This document shows, piece by piece, positions 1-10,042 of a stretch of DNA of 64,000 bases; position 1 is the first letter of the stretch, and each line of letters begins with the position of its first letter. The stretch is from the NCBI GenBank assembly GCA_029204225.1, contig CM055100.1, positions 46,425,763 through 46,489,762 of the forward strand, written 5' to 3'. Origin of the DNA: Diphasiastrum complanatum. Taxonomy: Eukaryota > Streptophyta > Lycopodiopsida > Lycopodiales > Lycopodiaceae. The notes beneath the pieces were generated by a model. That model saw only the letters and a program-made list of their open reading frames with translations, ran no database searches and had not been told where the DNA came from. The translations under genes and the position numbers were made by a program.

Positions 1-444
1 TGGAATATGCATCCATTCGATGTGGGAAAACTCTCTAGTGTATTCGTTGATGGCAACTGCATAGGCCTGTAAGGTCCTGCTTTTGAGTCGGTATACGCCA
101 GTCATACCTCGGATTAGGAGTTGTGAATCCCCCATAATTCGGAGGTTGCTTATAGTTTGTGCAACTCCCATGGTCATTTGTAGACCGATTAGAAGGGCTT
201 TGTATTCGGCAGTGTTGTTCGTGAATCCTTTCCCTAATAGGACTCCTATACTGGCTAGTTCAGTCCCATTGGAATTCTGCAATACTGCTCCTATGGCACC
301 TTCTCTATTCGAATGTCTGCAGGCTCCGTCTACCGTCAACGTATATGTCCCAAGTTCCTGGGTGAGTTCCATATCCCAACAATAATCTTTTTGTATTTTT
401 CTTGATTTTATGAATTTTTGTTTTGGTTTTTTGCACCCTTCCAT
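1..444 (-). pseudogene. RNase H domain of a Ty3/gypsy (Tat-like) element, runs off the window
   Basis: Minus-strand open frame from an ATG at 444 to the window edge with no stop. It carries the RNase HI acidic motifs: VDGACRHSN near 325, then TNNTAEYKALL with the second acidic residue near 205, then MGDSQLLI near 130. The NTAEY-type spacing resembles the extra archaeal-type RNase H of plant Tat/Ogre elements more than the native gypsy RNase H. The enzyme class degrades the RNA strand of RNA-DNA hybrids during reverse transcription. It lies downstream, on the same strand, of the integrase at 572-1488, which is not the usual gypsy order. Family assignment is from motifs by eye; it could belong to a different, adjacent element copy. 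Confidence 0.75.
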
Positions 445-571
445 TCAACGTGTATGTACAAGGTCACTAGGGCTACTTTTGATTCTCTGAGTGTTCCCAG
501 TATTCGTGATGCTTCTAGGTCGTTCACTCCGATACCTGAAAAGGTGTTACATACTGTACATGTGACTTCAA

Positions 572-1492
572 CTACGATAAGCTTTTATCTTGTTTATGTT
601 GGTTCAGGTGCTTAAAAATTTCACAGTTCAACTCGGCTAGCTTAACCGTGTTATTTTCATACGGTTTCACTATTACATATGGACCGTTCCAGTGTGGCCC
701 CAACTTTTGAGGCATCAGCTCGTGTCTAGCGTCGTAGAACAACACTAACTGCCCCTGCCTGAACTGATAATCGCGCATGTTCCTATCATGAATCTCCTTC
801 ATGCGTCTTTTGTGGGTTTCTTGGTGATTACTGCAGCTATTCGGTGCTCGTCTAGGTCTTGTAAAGTGTCCAGTCAGTGTTGTATTGATTCTTTCTCTCC
901 TAGGTCGTGCTTCATGGCAAACCGCAAGGATGTGAGCTCTATTTCTATTGGCAGTACACATTCTTGGCCATACACTAGAAAAAAGGGCGTGTGGTTGGTA
1001 CTGGTCTTATAGGTGGCATTATATGCCCACAATGCCGAATATAGTTTTTTGTCCCAATCCCTCTATCGGTCTGATATGGTTTTCCTTAGAATATCCACTA
1101 GTTGTTTGTTCATGCTTTCAGCCTGACCGTTGGCTTGCGGGTGGTAGGGTGTGCTTTTCCGGTGCTTGATCGTCAACTGATCGGTCAAAGCCTTGATAGT
1201 TTTGTTTAGGAAATGGGTACCCTTGTTAGAGATGAGTTCTCTGGGTGTACCGAACCGGCCTATCACTTGTTCTAGTAAGAACCAGGCGGTTTCTTTTGCA
1301 TTGTCTTTGGTCACAGCCCGTGCCTCGGCCCACTTTGTGAAATAGTCAGTGGCCACTATGATATAATGTTTCCGGCTAGATGAAGCTAGGTGTATTGGGC
1401 CAACGAAGTCGATGCCCCATTTTTCAAAGGGCCACGGATGGTGGACGGCCCGCTCTGGTATTTCACAGAGGTCGGGTCTAGCTGACACACTT
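572..1492 (-). pseudogene. Ty3/gypsy integrase, decayed (OTA/Tat-like)
   Basis: The segment 1488-1063 encodes the integrase core with FEKWGIDFVGPI (first catalytic Asp), then GTHFLNKTIKALT, then TPYHPQANGQAESMNK (catalytic Glu). The sequence continues in shifted frames through 1060-960 (NHTPFFLVYGQE type motif) to 572, where GQLVLFYDAR and LGPHWNGPYVIVK mark the integrase C-terminal SH3-like region. At least one frameshift and one stop break it. The HHCC zinc finger is cut off at about 1492. Integrase would insert element cDNA into chromosomes. This copy cannot make an intact protein. Confidence 0.85.
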
Positions 1493-3490
1493 CATAAATG
1501 ACGAAAATAAAACGCTTCTGAACTTTGACGGTTTATTGCGGTTTAAACTATCAGTTCTATCTTAGACAAGCATAGAGTAAAACACATTCACCTTTTAAAA
1601 CCGTATCCATATAAGTACTTCCAAACCATGCTAATAAAACCTGGTTACAAGCGTTCTTGCTTTCACTAAACGTCGATAACCGAAAATCAATCCTTCCCTT
1701 AATTAACCCCACAACATATGACATTCATTACTATAATTCTCAACTGAACTCTAGTTCATGCTTAAAAAGCCGATTCACTACCAAACCTTACAAGTAGTCA
1801 CCAATGTAAATGAGTACAACTGAAAATTACAACCATCAGCAACACTTAAATCTGTAGGACCTCGGAAAAACTTGACGTAATTAGTCTCTCAACAAGCTTA
1901 CTTCCCTAGACCATTCATAACAACCTCCTTCAAAGTGTAAAACCCTATCTTACACATCTCACATTCCATTCCAATTTAAGTTAAGAGCTTACAAACAGAA
2001 CCTCAAGAAATGGAAGTGACTGGAAAGAAAATTCAAGTCAAAAACTCAACTCAATGTGCAATTAGGTAGCCGTTGCGTGGAAACTCTAGTCATGAACCTT
2101 GTAGCAAAAATCAGAGCCAAGCATGTTGATGCAGTTTTCTCCACTTTACGCATGTCCGATCGAGTTGGTGTAAAAAGAGAAGATGAAAAAAATGAAAGTT
2201 TATGAAATATGAACGGTGCGATTGAATTGTTAACGGTTCGATTGAGAGAAAATTGAACTGAAAGTCTATAAAAAAAACAAGCCAAAAATATACAATGGCT
2301 AAAAAAGTCAGCAACCCATCACTCCCATTAGCCCTCAAGCAAACCATCCCACTCATTCAAGATATAAGCATACTAGTATGACAATGGACTACAACCAACC
2401 AACCAACCCTCACCATGAAATCACTCTCAACAAAAGCAATTCTCTCAACACATTACTCTCAACACACATTTTACACACACCCCCTCAACACTAACTCTCA
2501 ACACTAATTCTCAAATCAAACCACAAACACCCAACCTATCCATTGTTATCAACTACAAGTGAGTTTACTCTCAATCCACTAACAAGCATTCAACCCCAAA
2601 CATCCATCACTCCACAAGCAACTATGCAAGACAATACTTGTACCAATGCAGAAGCATACTATAAGGCAAAACCACATTTAACCATCCATCAAACCAAACT
2701 TACAAGGAATCAAACCTACTCATCAACAAAGATCTCTCAAGCAAGCACCCATCTTCCAAAAGCTTTCAACTCTAAAAAACTCTCAACCAACATCACATCA
2801 AACTATCACATCCTCATCTAACTCACCCAACTATCAATCAACTATATCTTAACACAAAGTGTGGTCTCCTTTTATAGTAAATCCCAAGTGTCCCCCTTCA
2901 AAATGAGGCTTTGCCAATTCTCATGCCCTTCAAGCCCTTTTGTCCATTTGTCCAACACCCATTGGCAAGTACATCAAGTGGCCTCCTTGAGGGTGTAGGG
3001 GTTGGTGCCATTTAAGGCCCCCTTCCAAAACTAGCCAAGATGTCCTCTTAGTCAAAAGCTAGAGAAAATATCTTTTAGGCCCTCTAGGTCCTAAAGTCTT
3101 GTTTACATTTATTATCCAAAAGGTGGGTGAGGACTTTTGTCAAGCCCCTATTCCACCTAAGGTGCCCTCCATTTCCTTGGTCCTTGTCCTTTGTTCCTTT
3201 TAGCCCTTCATTTGGTTTTTCTTTCCTTTGTAGCAGGTACGGCCCGACGGCCCTTGGCTTTTGGTTTCTCGGGATTACCGACTGATTTGCGTATTTCGCC
3301 CATTTCTCGTAATTTGCCCAGTTTTACCCATTAGGGTTTCTGCAAGTTTTCAGTATTGCCCATAATTCACAGCTTGGGTTTTGCCCGATAAATATTTTTC
3401 TTTGATGGCTCTTTGACTGAAGTTGACTTTTCCGGCATTTATGACTAGGGCTCCCACGACAACACGGTTTCCCTGAAAAATACACTGAGT
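1493..3490. other. Gene-free, A+C-rich intergenic DNA
   Basis: No coding region is supportable. On the plus strand 2340-2830 is strikingly poor in G, with reiterated CTCTCAACAC-like and ACCAACC-like words around 2390-2560, as in old low-complexity or LTR-derived sequence. From 3230 to 3480 the composition changes and GCCC/CCGG words appear, leading into the repeat at 3495. I see no RNA gene here. Confidence 0.5.
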
Positions 3491-3494
3491 GATC

Positions 3495-3925
3495 ATATAT
3501 TAGAAAAAAATGGACTCATTACATGGTGAGATTTTAGCACGGTCATACCGGCTATTTTTTACAACTGGCCATTCTTTTTTTTAAAAGTCGTAAAATATTT
3601 ACCGGCCATTTCTAAGGCCGCAAAATTTGCTCTAGCCTCATTTAGGACGGGCTGGGACCCAATTCTAGGTGGACCGGCACTTTTGGCTCAGTCTTACAAA
3701 ACTTGACCACAAAATATTTTTGACGATTTTTTCGAAAGTCAGTTTCTTACTTTTAAATTGTGTCTAGCCACTTTAGGGCGGGCTGGGACCCAGTTCTAAG
3801 GCAAATTTGTGCCAATTTTTCTCTAATAACCGGGTTTTACATGCCGGTTTTTTTTCAATTATTGCAAACTTAAATTTCAATATTAGCCCGATTTTCTGTG
3901 CGGAAATATCGGCTAACATTCAGAT
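3495..3925 (+). repeat. Dispersed repeat, copy A (inverted partner at 38954-39372)
   Basis: About 430 bp align, as reverse complement, with 38954-39372. Shared landmarks include AATGGACTCA near the start, GGGCGGGCTGGGACCCA near 3780, TTTTTCTCTAATAACCGGG near 3820, and a terminal TTTTC-TGTGC-GGAAA hairpin at about 3893-3907. The repeat stops at about 3925, directly beside copia RT sequence in the same orientation; the second copy also abuts copia sequence in the same relative orientation but at a different point of the polyprotein. I do not recognise the family. Confidence 0.75.
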
Positions 3926-4835
3926 CAAAGAGACTCATGCAAGATCAATCATCAACCTTGATGTTGTTCAAGAAGAGGTGAGGCCGAGGCTTGAGGAGGA
4001 GCAGATTCAAGCTATCACACCTAGAAGATCTACACAAGCAAGATCTGAGCCAAGGAGGCTCACATATGATGAAGAAGGAAGGCAAGTGGAAGGTGAAACT
4101 TCCTATCATGCACTTTTTATATCAGATGAAGAGTCTAAGGATGTCCAAGAAGCTTTTCAATCCAAGGAGTGGGTTGAAGCAATGACCCAAGAATTTGAAG
4201 CCTTGATGTCAAATAAAACATGAGAGCTTGTGGAGCCACCAAACAACATGCATGTGATCGGATGTAAGTGGGTATTCAGAATCAAGTATAATTATGATGG
4301 ATCTATCAATAAGTATAAAGCAAGACTTTGTGCTAAAGGCTACTCTCAGATTAAAGGTCTTGATTATGAAGATATCTTTGCACCATTTGCAAAGATGGTA
4401 ACAATTCAAATACTCATCTCTCTTGCATGTTCTCACAAATGGAGTATGTTCCAGTTTGATGTTTGTAATGCATTTCTCAATGGTTACCTTGAGGAGGAGA
4501 TTTATATGGAGCAACCTCCAGGTTTTGTGAAGGAAGGTGATGAATCAAAAGTTTGTCTTTTGTTCAAAAGTCTGTATGGACTGAAACAGGCACCAAGGTC
4601 TTGGTATTCAAGGCTCAATTCTTATCTCATATCACTCGGATTTTGTAAGTGAATATGACCCTAATCTGTATTATAAGTTTGTAGATAACTTTGTGATTAT
4701 TCTTCTCATCTATGTAGATGATATCATTCTTTGTGGAAACAGTGAGAAGTTAGTTGAAGAAACTAAGCATGCACTTGGTACTGAGTTTAACCTTCAAGAA
4801 AACTAAAGGTGATTGGGTGTTGCATTCTAATTTTT
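3926..4835 (+). pseudogene. Ty1/copia reverse transcriptase fragment
   Basis: The fragment starts within the linker before RT (SKEWVEAMTQEFEALMSNKT at about 4160-4220), breaks at a TGA at 4221-4223, and continues from 4230 with GCKWVFRIKYNYDGSI, ARLCAKGYSQIKGLDYEDIF, FDVCNAFLNGYLEEEIYMEQ and LYGLKQAPRSWYSRL. A stop ends this frame at 4650. RT resumes in another frame with the catalytic YVDD motif at about 4712-4723 and ends at a stop near 4805. Gag, protease, integrase and RNase H are absent. This is a truncated, multiply broken copia remnant flanked on both sides by sequence rich in CCGGC/GCCGG words. Confidence 0.9.
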
Positions 4836-5035
4836 TTTAAAAAAAAAACAGGTGACGGGTTATAAGGAGTGTTCGGGAGAGCCGGCGAAGAATAGGAGTG
4901 AAATCGGCATCTTTTCTCAAAACCGGCATCATGAAAATTCTGGCCATTTTTTATATTGGCAAATAGCCCCTTTTACAAGTAATGGTCCTTGAGGAATCGA
5001 CCAGCTTAAAAAAATACAGGTTTCTTTAGGGTAAC
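4836..5035. other. Unclassified repeat-like segment after the copia fragment
   Basis: It begins with an A/T run and carries GCCGGC, ATCGGC and ACCGGC words at 4880-4940, the same word style as the 3495-3925 repeat on the other side of the copia fragment. The two may be parts of one larger element enclosing the copia piece. There is no coding potential. Confidence 0.35.
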
Positions 5036-5083
5036 TCAAAAAAAGTTTCTTGAACACTCGTTAAAAGAGTCTTCACATAGAAC

Positions 5084-5280
5084 TTCATTAACATAATGCT
5101 TCTTGGTTTTCAAGGGGAGGCTCGAACCTGGGACCAAAGAAACTTTGGATGCCAAGCTAACCAGTTGAGCCAACCCCGTTGGGTCATTAACATAATGCTT
5201 CTTGGTTTCCAAGGGGAGGCTCGAACTTGAGACCAAAGAGACTTTGGATGTCAAGATAACCAATTGAGCCAACACCCTTG
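5084..5280 (-). repeat. Two tandem tRNA-derived (SINE-like) units
   Basis: On the minus strand each ~100-bp unit has an A-box-like TGGCTCAACTGGTTAGC (5158-5174) or TTGGCTCAATTGGTTATC (5256-5273), followed about 35 bp later by a B-box-like GGTTCGAGCC (5119-5128) or AGTTCGAGCC (5218-5227). This is the layout of an internal Pol III promoter. The units are separated by a shared ATTAACATAATGCTTCTTGG segment. The acceptor stem and a clear anticodon arm are missing, so these look like SINE heads rather than functional tRNA genes. Confidence 0.6.
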
Positions 5281-5410
5281 AGTGCAGTGCTGTCATTAAC
5301 ATAATGGAACTTCATTAACATAAAACTGTGTAGTGACTTTACCTGAACTATTTTCCACCTTTTAAATAAGAAAGTATACTCATGCCTTTCAAATCACAGG
5401 TCCCCACTGA

Positions 5411-5484
5411 GAGATATAGAATACTTTTGAGTTTGACTAGTTTGCAAGAGATATAGAATACTCTTGAGTTTGACTAGTTTGCAA
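5411..5484. repeat. 37-bp unit repeated twice in tandem
   Basis: The unit beginning GAGATATAGAATACT and ending GACTAGTTTGCAA occurs back to back with a single T/C difference, in the region upstream of receptor kinase 1. Confidence 0.85.
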
Positions 5485-5743
5485 ACTTCCCCTGAGGAGG
5501 TGAGCATACTTAACACCCCTCTCTTCCCTTGACTCACCACTTTGAACATAGTTCATAGCGTCTGATCTTTTTGTAAAGTTTGGGATTGCAAATGGAAAGT
5601 AAGCTCAAAACCCAAATTGAAAGACAGGCATATTTTACATGAACTAATGTCAAATAAGTCTTTGAATCAGACCTGGAAGCTCCTGCACTAGCCATATATT
5701 TGAACAGAAACAGAAGAAGAGAAGGAGCAGAAGCAAAAAGAAC

Positions 5744-8700
5744 ATGAAGAAGTGGAGACAACAGCAGTGTCAGCTTCCCTCAGCTGCCCTGTCTGCAATC
5801 TGCTTCTGCTCCTTTGCATTCAGGTTAATTCATGCATCGTCATCACAATCTCCAGCAGCACCCAAATCGCAAGAAGTTTTAATTCTGCTGGAATTCAAGC
5901 AAAGTCTGATAGACTCTGATGGCAACCTCCGTAGCTGGGTAGCATCAGACACCTCCCCTTGCAACTGGAAGGGCGTTGTCTGCACCAATAACACTGTCAC
6001 TTCTGTTGATCTTTCCTATCTCAACCTCAATGGGACTCTGTCGGCAGTCATCTGCCAGCTCAGGAATCTCCAAAGCCTCAACCTTACCTTCAATAACTTT
6101 TATCAGGATTTTCCATATGGGCTTTTGGGATGCACCAGGCTGATTGTTCTCGATCTCAGCCAGAACTACTTTTCAGGGCCTTTGCCACACAACATATCTG
6201 TGCTGGCTTCATCTCTCACCCACTTGGATCTGTCTGGCAATTTTGAAGGACCAATCCCAGATGGTTTCTGGGAGCTTACAAATTTGAGAACCCTGAATTT
6301 GATGGGCAGCTCCCTATCTGGAACTTTGTCTGCTCAGATAGGGAGACTATCCAATTTGACCTCGCTGAGTCTTGGGTGGAATCCATTCTCTCCTGCTGCA
6401 ATACCTGCGGAGATAGGCAATTTGACTCAGTTGCAATATCTGTCAATGCCGGACTGCCAATTTGTCAACAACATTCCACCTTCCATTGGAGCTTTGAAGC
6501 AGCTTCATCATCTTGACCTCGCTGAAAACAATCTCACCGGTAACATACCCTCAGAGATCATGCAGCTCTCGAAACTACAGAGGATCTTCCTCCATCAAAA
6601 TCATCTCTCTGGTCCTTTACCTCCTGCCTTTGTGAACCTCACCCTTCTCACGGATTTTTATGTTGCGTGGAATAATCTCAGTGGAACCATCCCTAAAGAA
6701 ATCAGCCAGTTACAGCATCTAAGGGTTTTCGAACTGTACTCTAATCGATTCACAGGAGAACTTCCGGATGGGCTTGCGGATCTGCCCAACCTGCAGTTTC
6801 TGAATCTGTACAGTAATTCCTTTAGTGGAAGCATTCCCCGGCTGCTTGGCAAAAACTCCCCGCTCATGCAGTTTGATGTAACTAATAACTTGCTAACTGG
6901 ATCAATGCCTGCCCATCTCTGCGATGGAGGAAAATTGCAGAATCTTAGCTTGATAAACAACAAGATTTCAGGTGCGATTCCAGATGCATATGGGAGTTGC
7001 CCCAGTTTGATCCGGGTACAATTGTACCAGAATCGCCTTCAGGGGGCTGTGCCTGCTGGTCTGTGGGGATCTCCCTCCATGATGGTTTTGGACATGGCGG
7101 AAAATGATCTCAATGGAAGTATTTCTTCTGCAATCGGAAAAGCTTCTCAGTTGAGCTTTCTCGGCCTTGACAACAACCGCTTCAGCGGCGATCTGCCTCC
7201 AGAAATCGGCCAGCTCCCGAAGCTGAACGTGTTCTCAGCAATCTCTAACCGCCTCTCTGGCACCATCCCCTTTGGCAACTGTACCTCTCTCACATCTCTT
7301 TCGCTTGCAATCAATTCCATATCTGGGGAGCTCCCTGCTGAAATCGTCAAATGCAAAAGTATCAATTACCTTGATCTTGCACACAACAATCTTTCAGGCA
7401 TGATCCCAGAGAACCTGGCTCAATTGCCAAATCTGAATTATCTCAACCTTTCTTTCAATCACCTGAGCGGAGCAATTCCTTCTCAGCTTGGAGGTATGAC
7501 ATTCTTGAGCTTCAATGTCTCATACAATGATCTCAATGGAGCTGTGCCTCCGGAATTCCTCAAAACACTTCCTGTGACAGATTTCGAGGGCAATCCTAAC
7601 CTCTGCGGAGAAGGCCTCCCACGATCCTGTGCCAAAATATCCAATTCCACAGCTTCGAAGGAAGACAGTGGAAGTTCTCTGGTATGGATACTGGTGGGGG
7701 TTATTGCTGCTGCTGTCGCATTTCCGATGGTAGCTTTCATCATTGTCCATCGCCGGAGCCGTGTTCAGCCACAGCGGCCTTTTTGGGAGATCAAATCCTT
7801 CCAGAAGCTCGGCTTCAGCGAGGAGTCGGTCGCGAACAATCTCAAGGAGGAAAACGTCATCGGCCGAGGAGGATTTGGCAAAGTGTACAAAGTGAACCTC
7901 CTGGACGGGGAGGCAGTGGCAGTGAAGAAGCTATGCAGCTCAACCCAGCTGAAGCAAGGATCAAAGGCTAGTCATGAAATGGAGGTAGAAATAGAAACCC
8001 TCAGCGGTATCCGCCATCGCAACATCGTAAGCCTGATGTGCTGCTGCAGCAGCAACGATGCACAGCTGCTAGTGTTTGAGTACATGCCCAATGGAAGCCT
8101 GGGCGATGTCTTGCATGGGCAGAAGGTTATCCCCCTAGGCTGGCAGACCCGCTACAAGATCGCTCTAGGAGCAGCCGAAGGCCTGTCATATCTGCACCAC
8201 GATTGCCACCCTGCCATCCTCCATCGCGACATAAAATCCAACAACATCCTATTGAACTCTGATTTTGAGGCAAAGCTGGCCGATTTTGGACTAGCAAAGC
8301 TTATTCAATGTGGGCGACCCAACTCCGTGACAGCCGTGGCTGGATCTTATGGCTACATAGCTCCAGGTAGACACAACCCACCTCCTTATATGAAGCACCC
8401 TTCATATATATCTCACTAATCTCTCCTGTTTCAATTCAGCCTTTACTTTAGCTTGAAAACTGATTTTTGACTTGCATATGCAGAATATACCTACACTTTG
8501 AAAGTGGATGAGAAAGTAGACGTCTACAGCTTCGGGGTGGTGCTCTTGGAGCTGGTAACTGGGAAGCGGCCGATTGAAGCAGAATTCGGGGAAGAAGGTG
8601 ACCTGGTGAGGTGGGTTCGTAGCAAGATCCACATGAAAGAAGGTGCGATCGATCTGCTTGATACTCGGATTCGAGACTCGGAACGTGCAGAAATGAGCAT

Positions 8701-8917
8701 GAAACTGTGTTTGCACCTGGCAATGCAATGCACGAGTGTGTGGCCGGAGGTGCGCCCCTCCATGCGAGATGTGGTGGAGATGTTGCTCCAGCTGAATCCC
8801 AGCAAAAACAGCTCGACAAACAGTTGGAATCACAACAACAGTGTCTTCATGCTCAATATGGATGCCACATTGAAAGAACACAGCCACTTTCTTGGTGGAA
8901 TTGATTCTTTGCCCTGA
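5744..8917 (+). CDS. LRR receptor-like kinase, class XI / HAESA-like (two exons)
   Basis: A plasma-membrane Ser/Thr receptor kinase of 1,018 residues, exons 5744-8366 and 8484-8917. The 117-bp intron (gtaga...gcag) splits the codon of the APE glutamate and restores IAPEYTYTLKVDEK. Order: N-terminal signal peptide (about 1-32); LRR N-cap with SPCNWKGVVC (about 70-80); roughly 20 plant-type LRRs (LxxLxLxxNxLxGxIP) to about residue 615; NPNLCGEGLPRSC cap; one membrane helix (about 645-669); kinase with GRGGFGKV loop, AVKK lysine (about 726), HRDIKSNN (about 827) and DFGLAK (about 847), i.e. an RD kinase with all catalytic motifs present. NPFSPAAIPAEIGNLT and LGFSEESV resemble HAESA/HSL receptors, which bind small secreted peptides; that ligand class is inference. 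The start follows the first in-frame ATG, shared with the paralogue at 29209. No breaks seen; likely functional. Confidence 0.92.
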
Positions 8918-9105
8918 TCTTAAGATTTGCAGCAGAAGAATATCCAACATCCAACCTTGAATCTGGCAATCAAATCATTAAATGATTTGCGCATATCTGG
9001 ATTCTGCTTGCCAAGGAGAGCCAAGGAGACTGGCTTCATCTAGATCATATTTCAGCTTAACACATTATGTGACTGCTTAGCTTACTAACTAGTCTAACAG
9101 ATTAA
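8918..9105. other. 3' flank of receptor kinase 1
   Basis: The first about 70 bp (GCAGCAGAAGAATA and GGCAATCAAATCATT words) match the 3' flank of the second receptor kinase at 32370-32440, so the gene duplication included the 3'-UTR. Beyond that no feature is visible. Confidence 0.6.
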
Positions 9106-9245
9106 GGTTGACATCACCTCTCTCAAACTTAAATCTGATTCTTCTAATCCTGAAGCTGCTGTACATAGTCCAAATCTTTCTTTAATCAATGCTTTGGTAA
9201 GAGACTCTGCCATGTCTCAATGAAAAATTATCAATCTTGTCATAC
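9106..9245 (-). pseudogene. Copia RNase H / 3'-end remnant
   Basis: The minus-strand frame reads AESLTKALIKERFG then LCTAASGLEESDLSL, matching the C-terminal region of copia RNase H (compare VADIFTKALGKDLF in the element at 15472-15933). It is a short relic without flanking LTRs. Confidence 0.5.
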
Positions 9246-9567
9246 CAAGCTCTCAAAGCATGTCTTGATCAGTAGATTGCTTTATTCAATTAGTACACCA
9301 ATCTTTCCCTTTCTACTTGCACAAAACGTTCCAATTGTTGCTTGTTATTTTTTTCTTCCAATTTTTCATTTAGAAAGGTCATATGTACATTCATTTGGTG
9401 GATTTCGTAATTGTTTACTACAACTATGTAGAATTATGTGAATAGATCCTAGTCCAAATATTTTCTTTCAATCTATCACTTCCTTTTGGAAATATTCTTT
9501 TGCCACGACATGCTCTAAATCTGTCCATCGATATGTCGGCATCCATTATGTATACCAAGTGACATCC

Positions 9568-10028
9568 TGTTACTGGACATGAAATAGTCCTAATATGGTA
9601 GACCAGCCCTCCAGTGTTCGAGATTATTGGTCTCACGCCTAGATTTTTTTCCACTTTAAGGCCTGTTGGTGACTAATGACCTTGAGAGGACCCAGACACT
9701 CTAATTGAGACATATGGAGTAGTGCATGTACATGTGACAGATATAGGCAGGAGGAATGCATGTAGAGCTGTGATCTATTTATAGTTGACCTGCACGGGGA
9801 TTGCATGGTCTCATGCACAAGATCCTACTCTCTATATATTGAGGTAGTGATTTTCCCGTCGACGACTTTGGTCTAGGTTACCTGTAAAGCTCTTCTCCTC
9901 TTGCTATCACATGACTTGAAGGCTAGATCCAGGAGAGATCTAGGATTGGTTGGGTGGTTTTGCTCTATAGTCTCTTTTGTCGTGTTTTTCTATCCTCATC
10001 TTACGGGTTTTCTCTAGCGGTCTTTACA
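9568..10028 (+). repeat. 5' LTR of the outer gypsy element
   Basis: 461 bp, starting TGTTACTGGACATG and ending GTCTTTACA (TG...CA). It matches 14487-14826 and 20758-20781 over their length. A TATATATT box at 9835-9842 is a plausible retroelement promoter. Confidence 0.88.
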
Positions 10029-10029
10029 T

Positions 10030-10042
10030 TGGTATCAGAGCC
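10030..10042 (+). promoter_or_regulatory. Primer binding site, initiator tRNA-Met
   Basis: TGGTATCAGAGCC lies one base after the 5' LTR and is complementary to the 3' end of plant initiator tRNA-Met, the usual primer for minus-strand synthesis in this class. Confidence 0.9.

Noticed and set aside
2543-2821. Thr/Gln-rich open frame
   Set aside because: Product of A+C-rich, stop-poor composition; no domain and no gene context.
3890-3925. Helitron 3' end (hairpin then CTRR)
   Set aside because: CTAA is present in copy A but not in copy B, and no TC 5' end or Rep/helicase coding was found; left as an open hypothesis in the findings.
5084-5280. Functional tRNA genes
   Set aside because: A and B boxes fit but no acceptor stem pairing or convincing anticodon arm.
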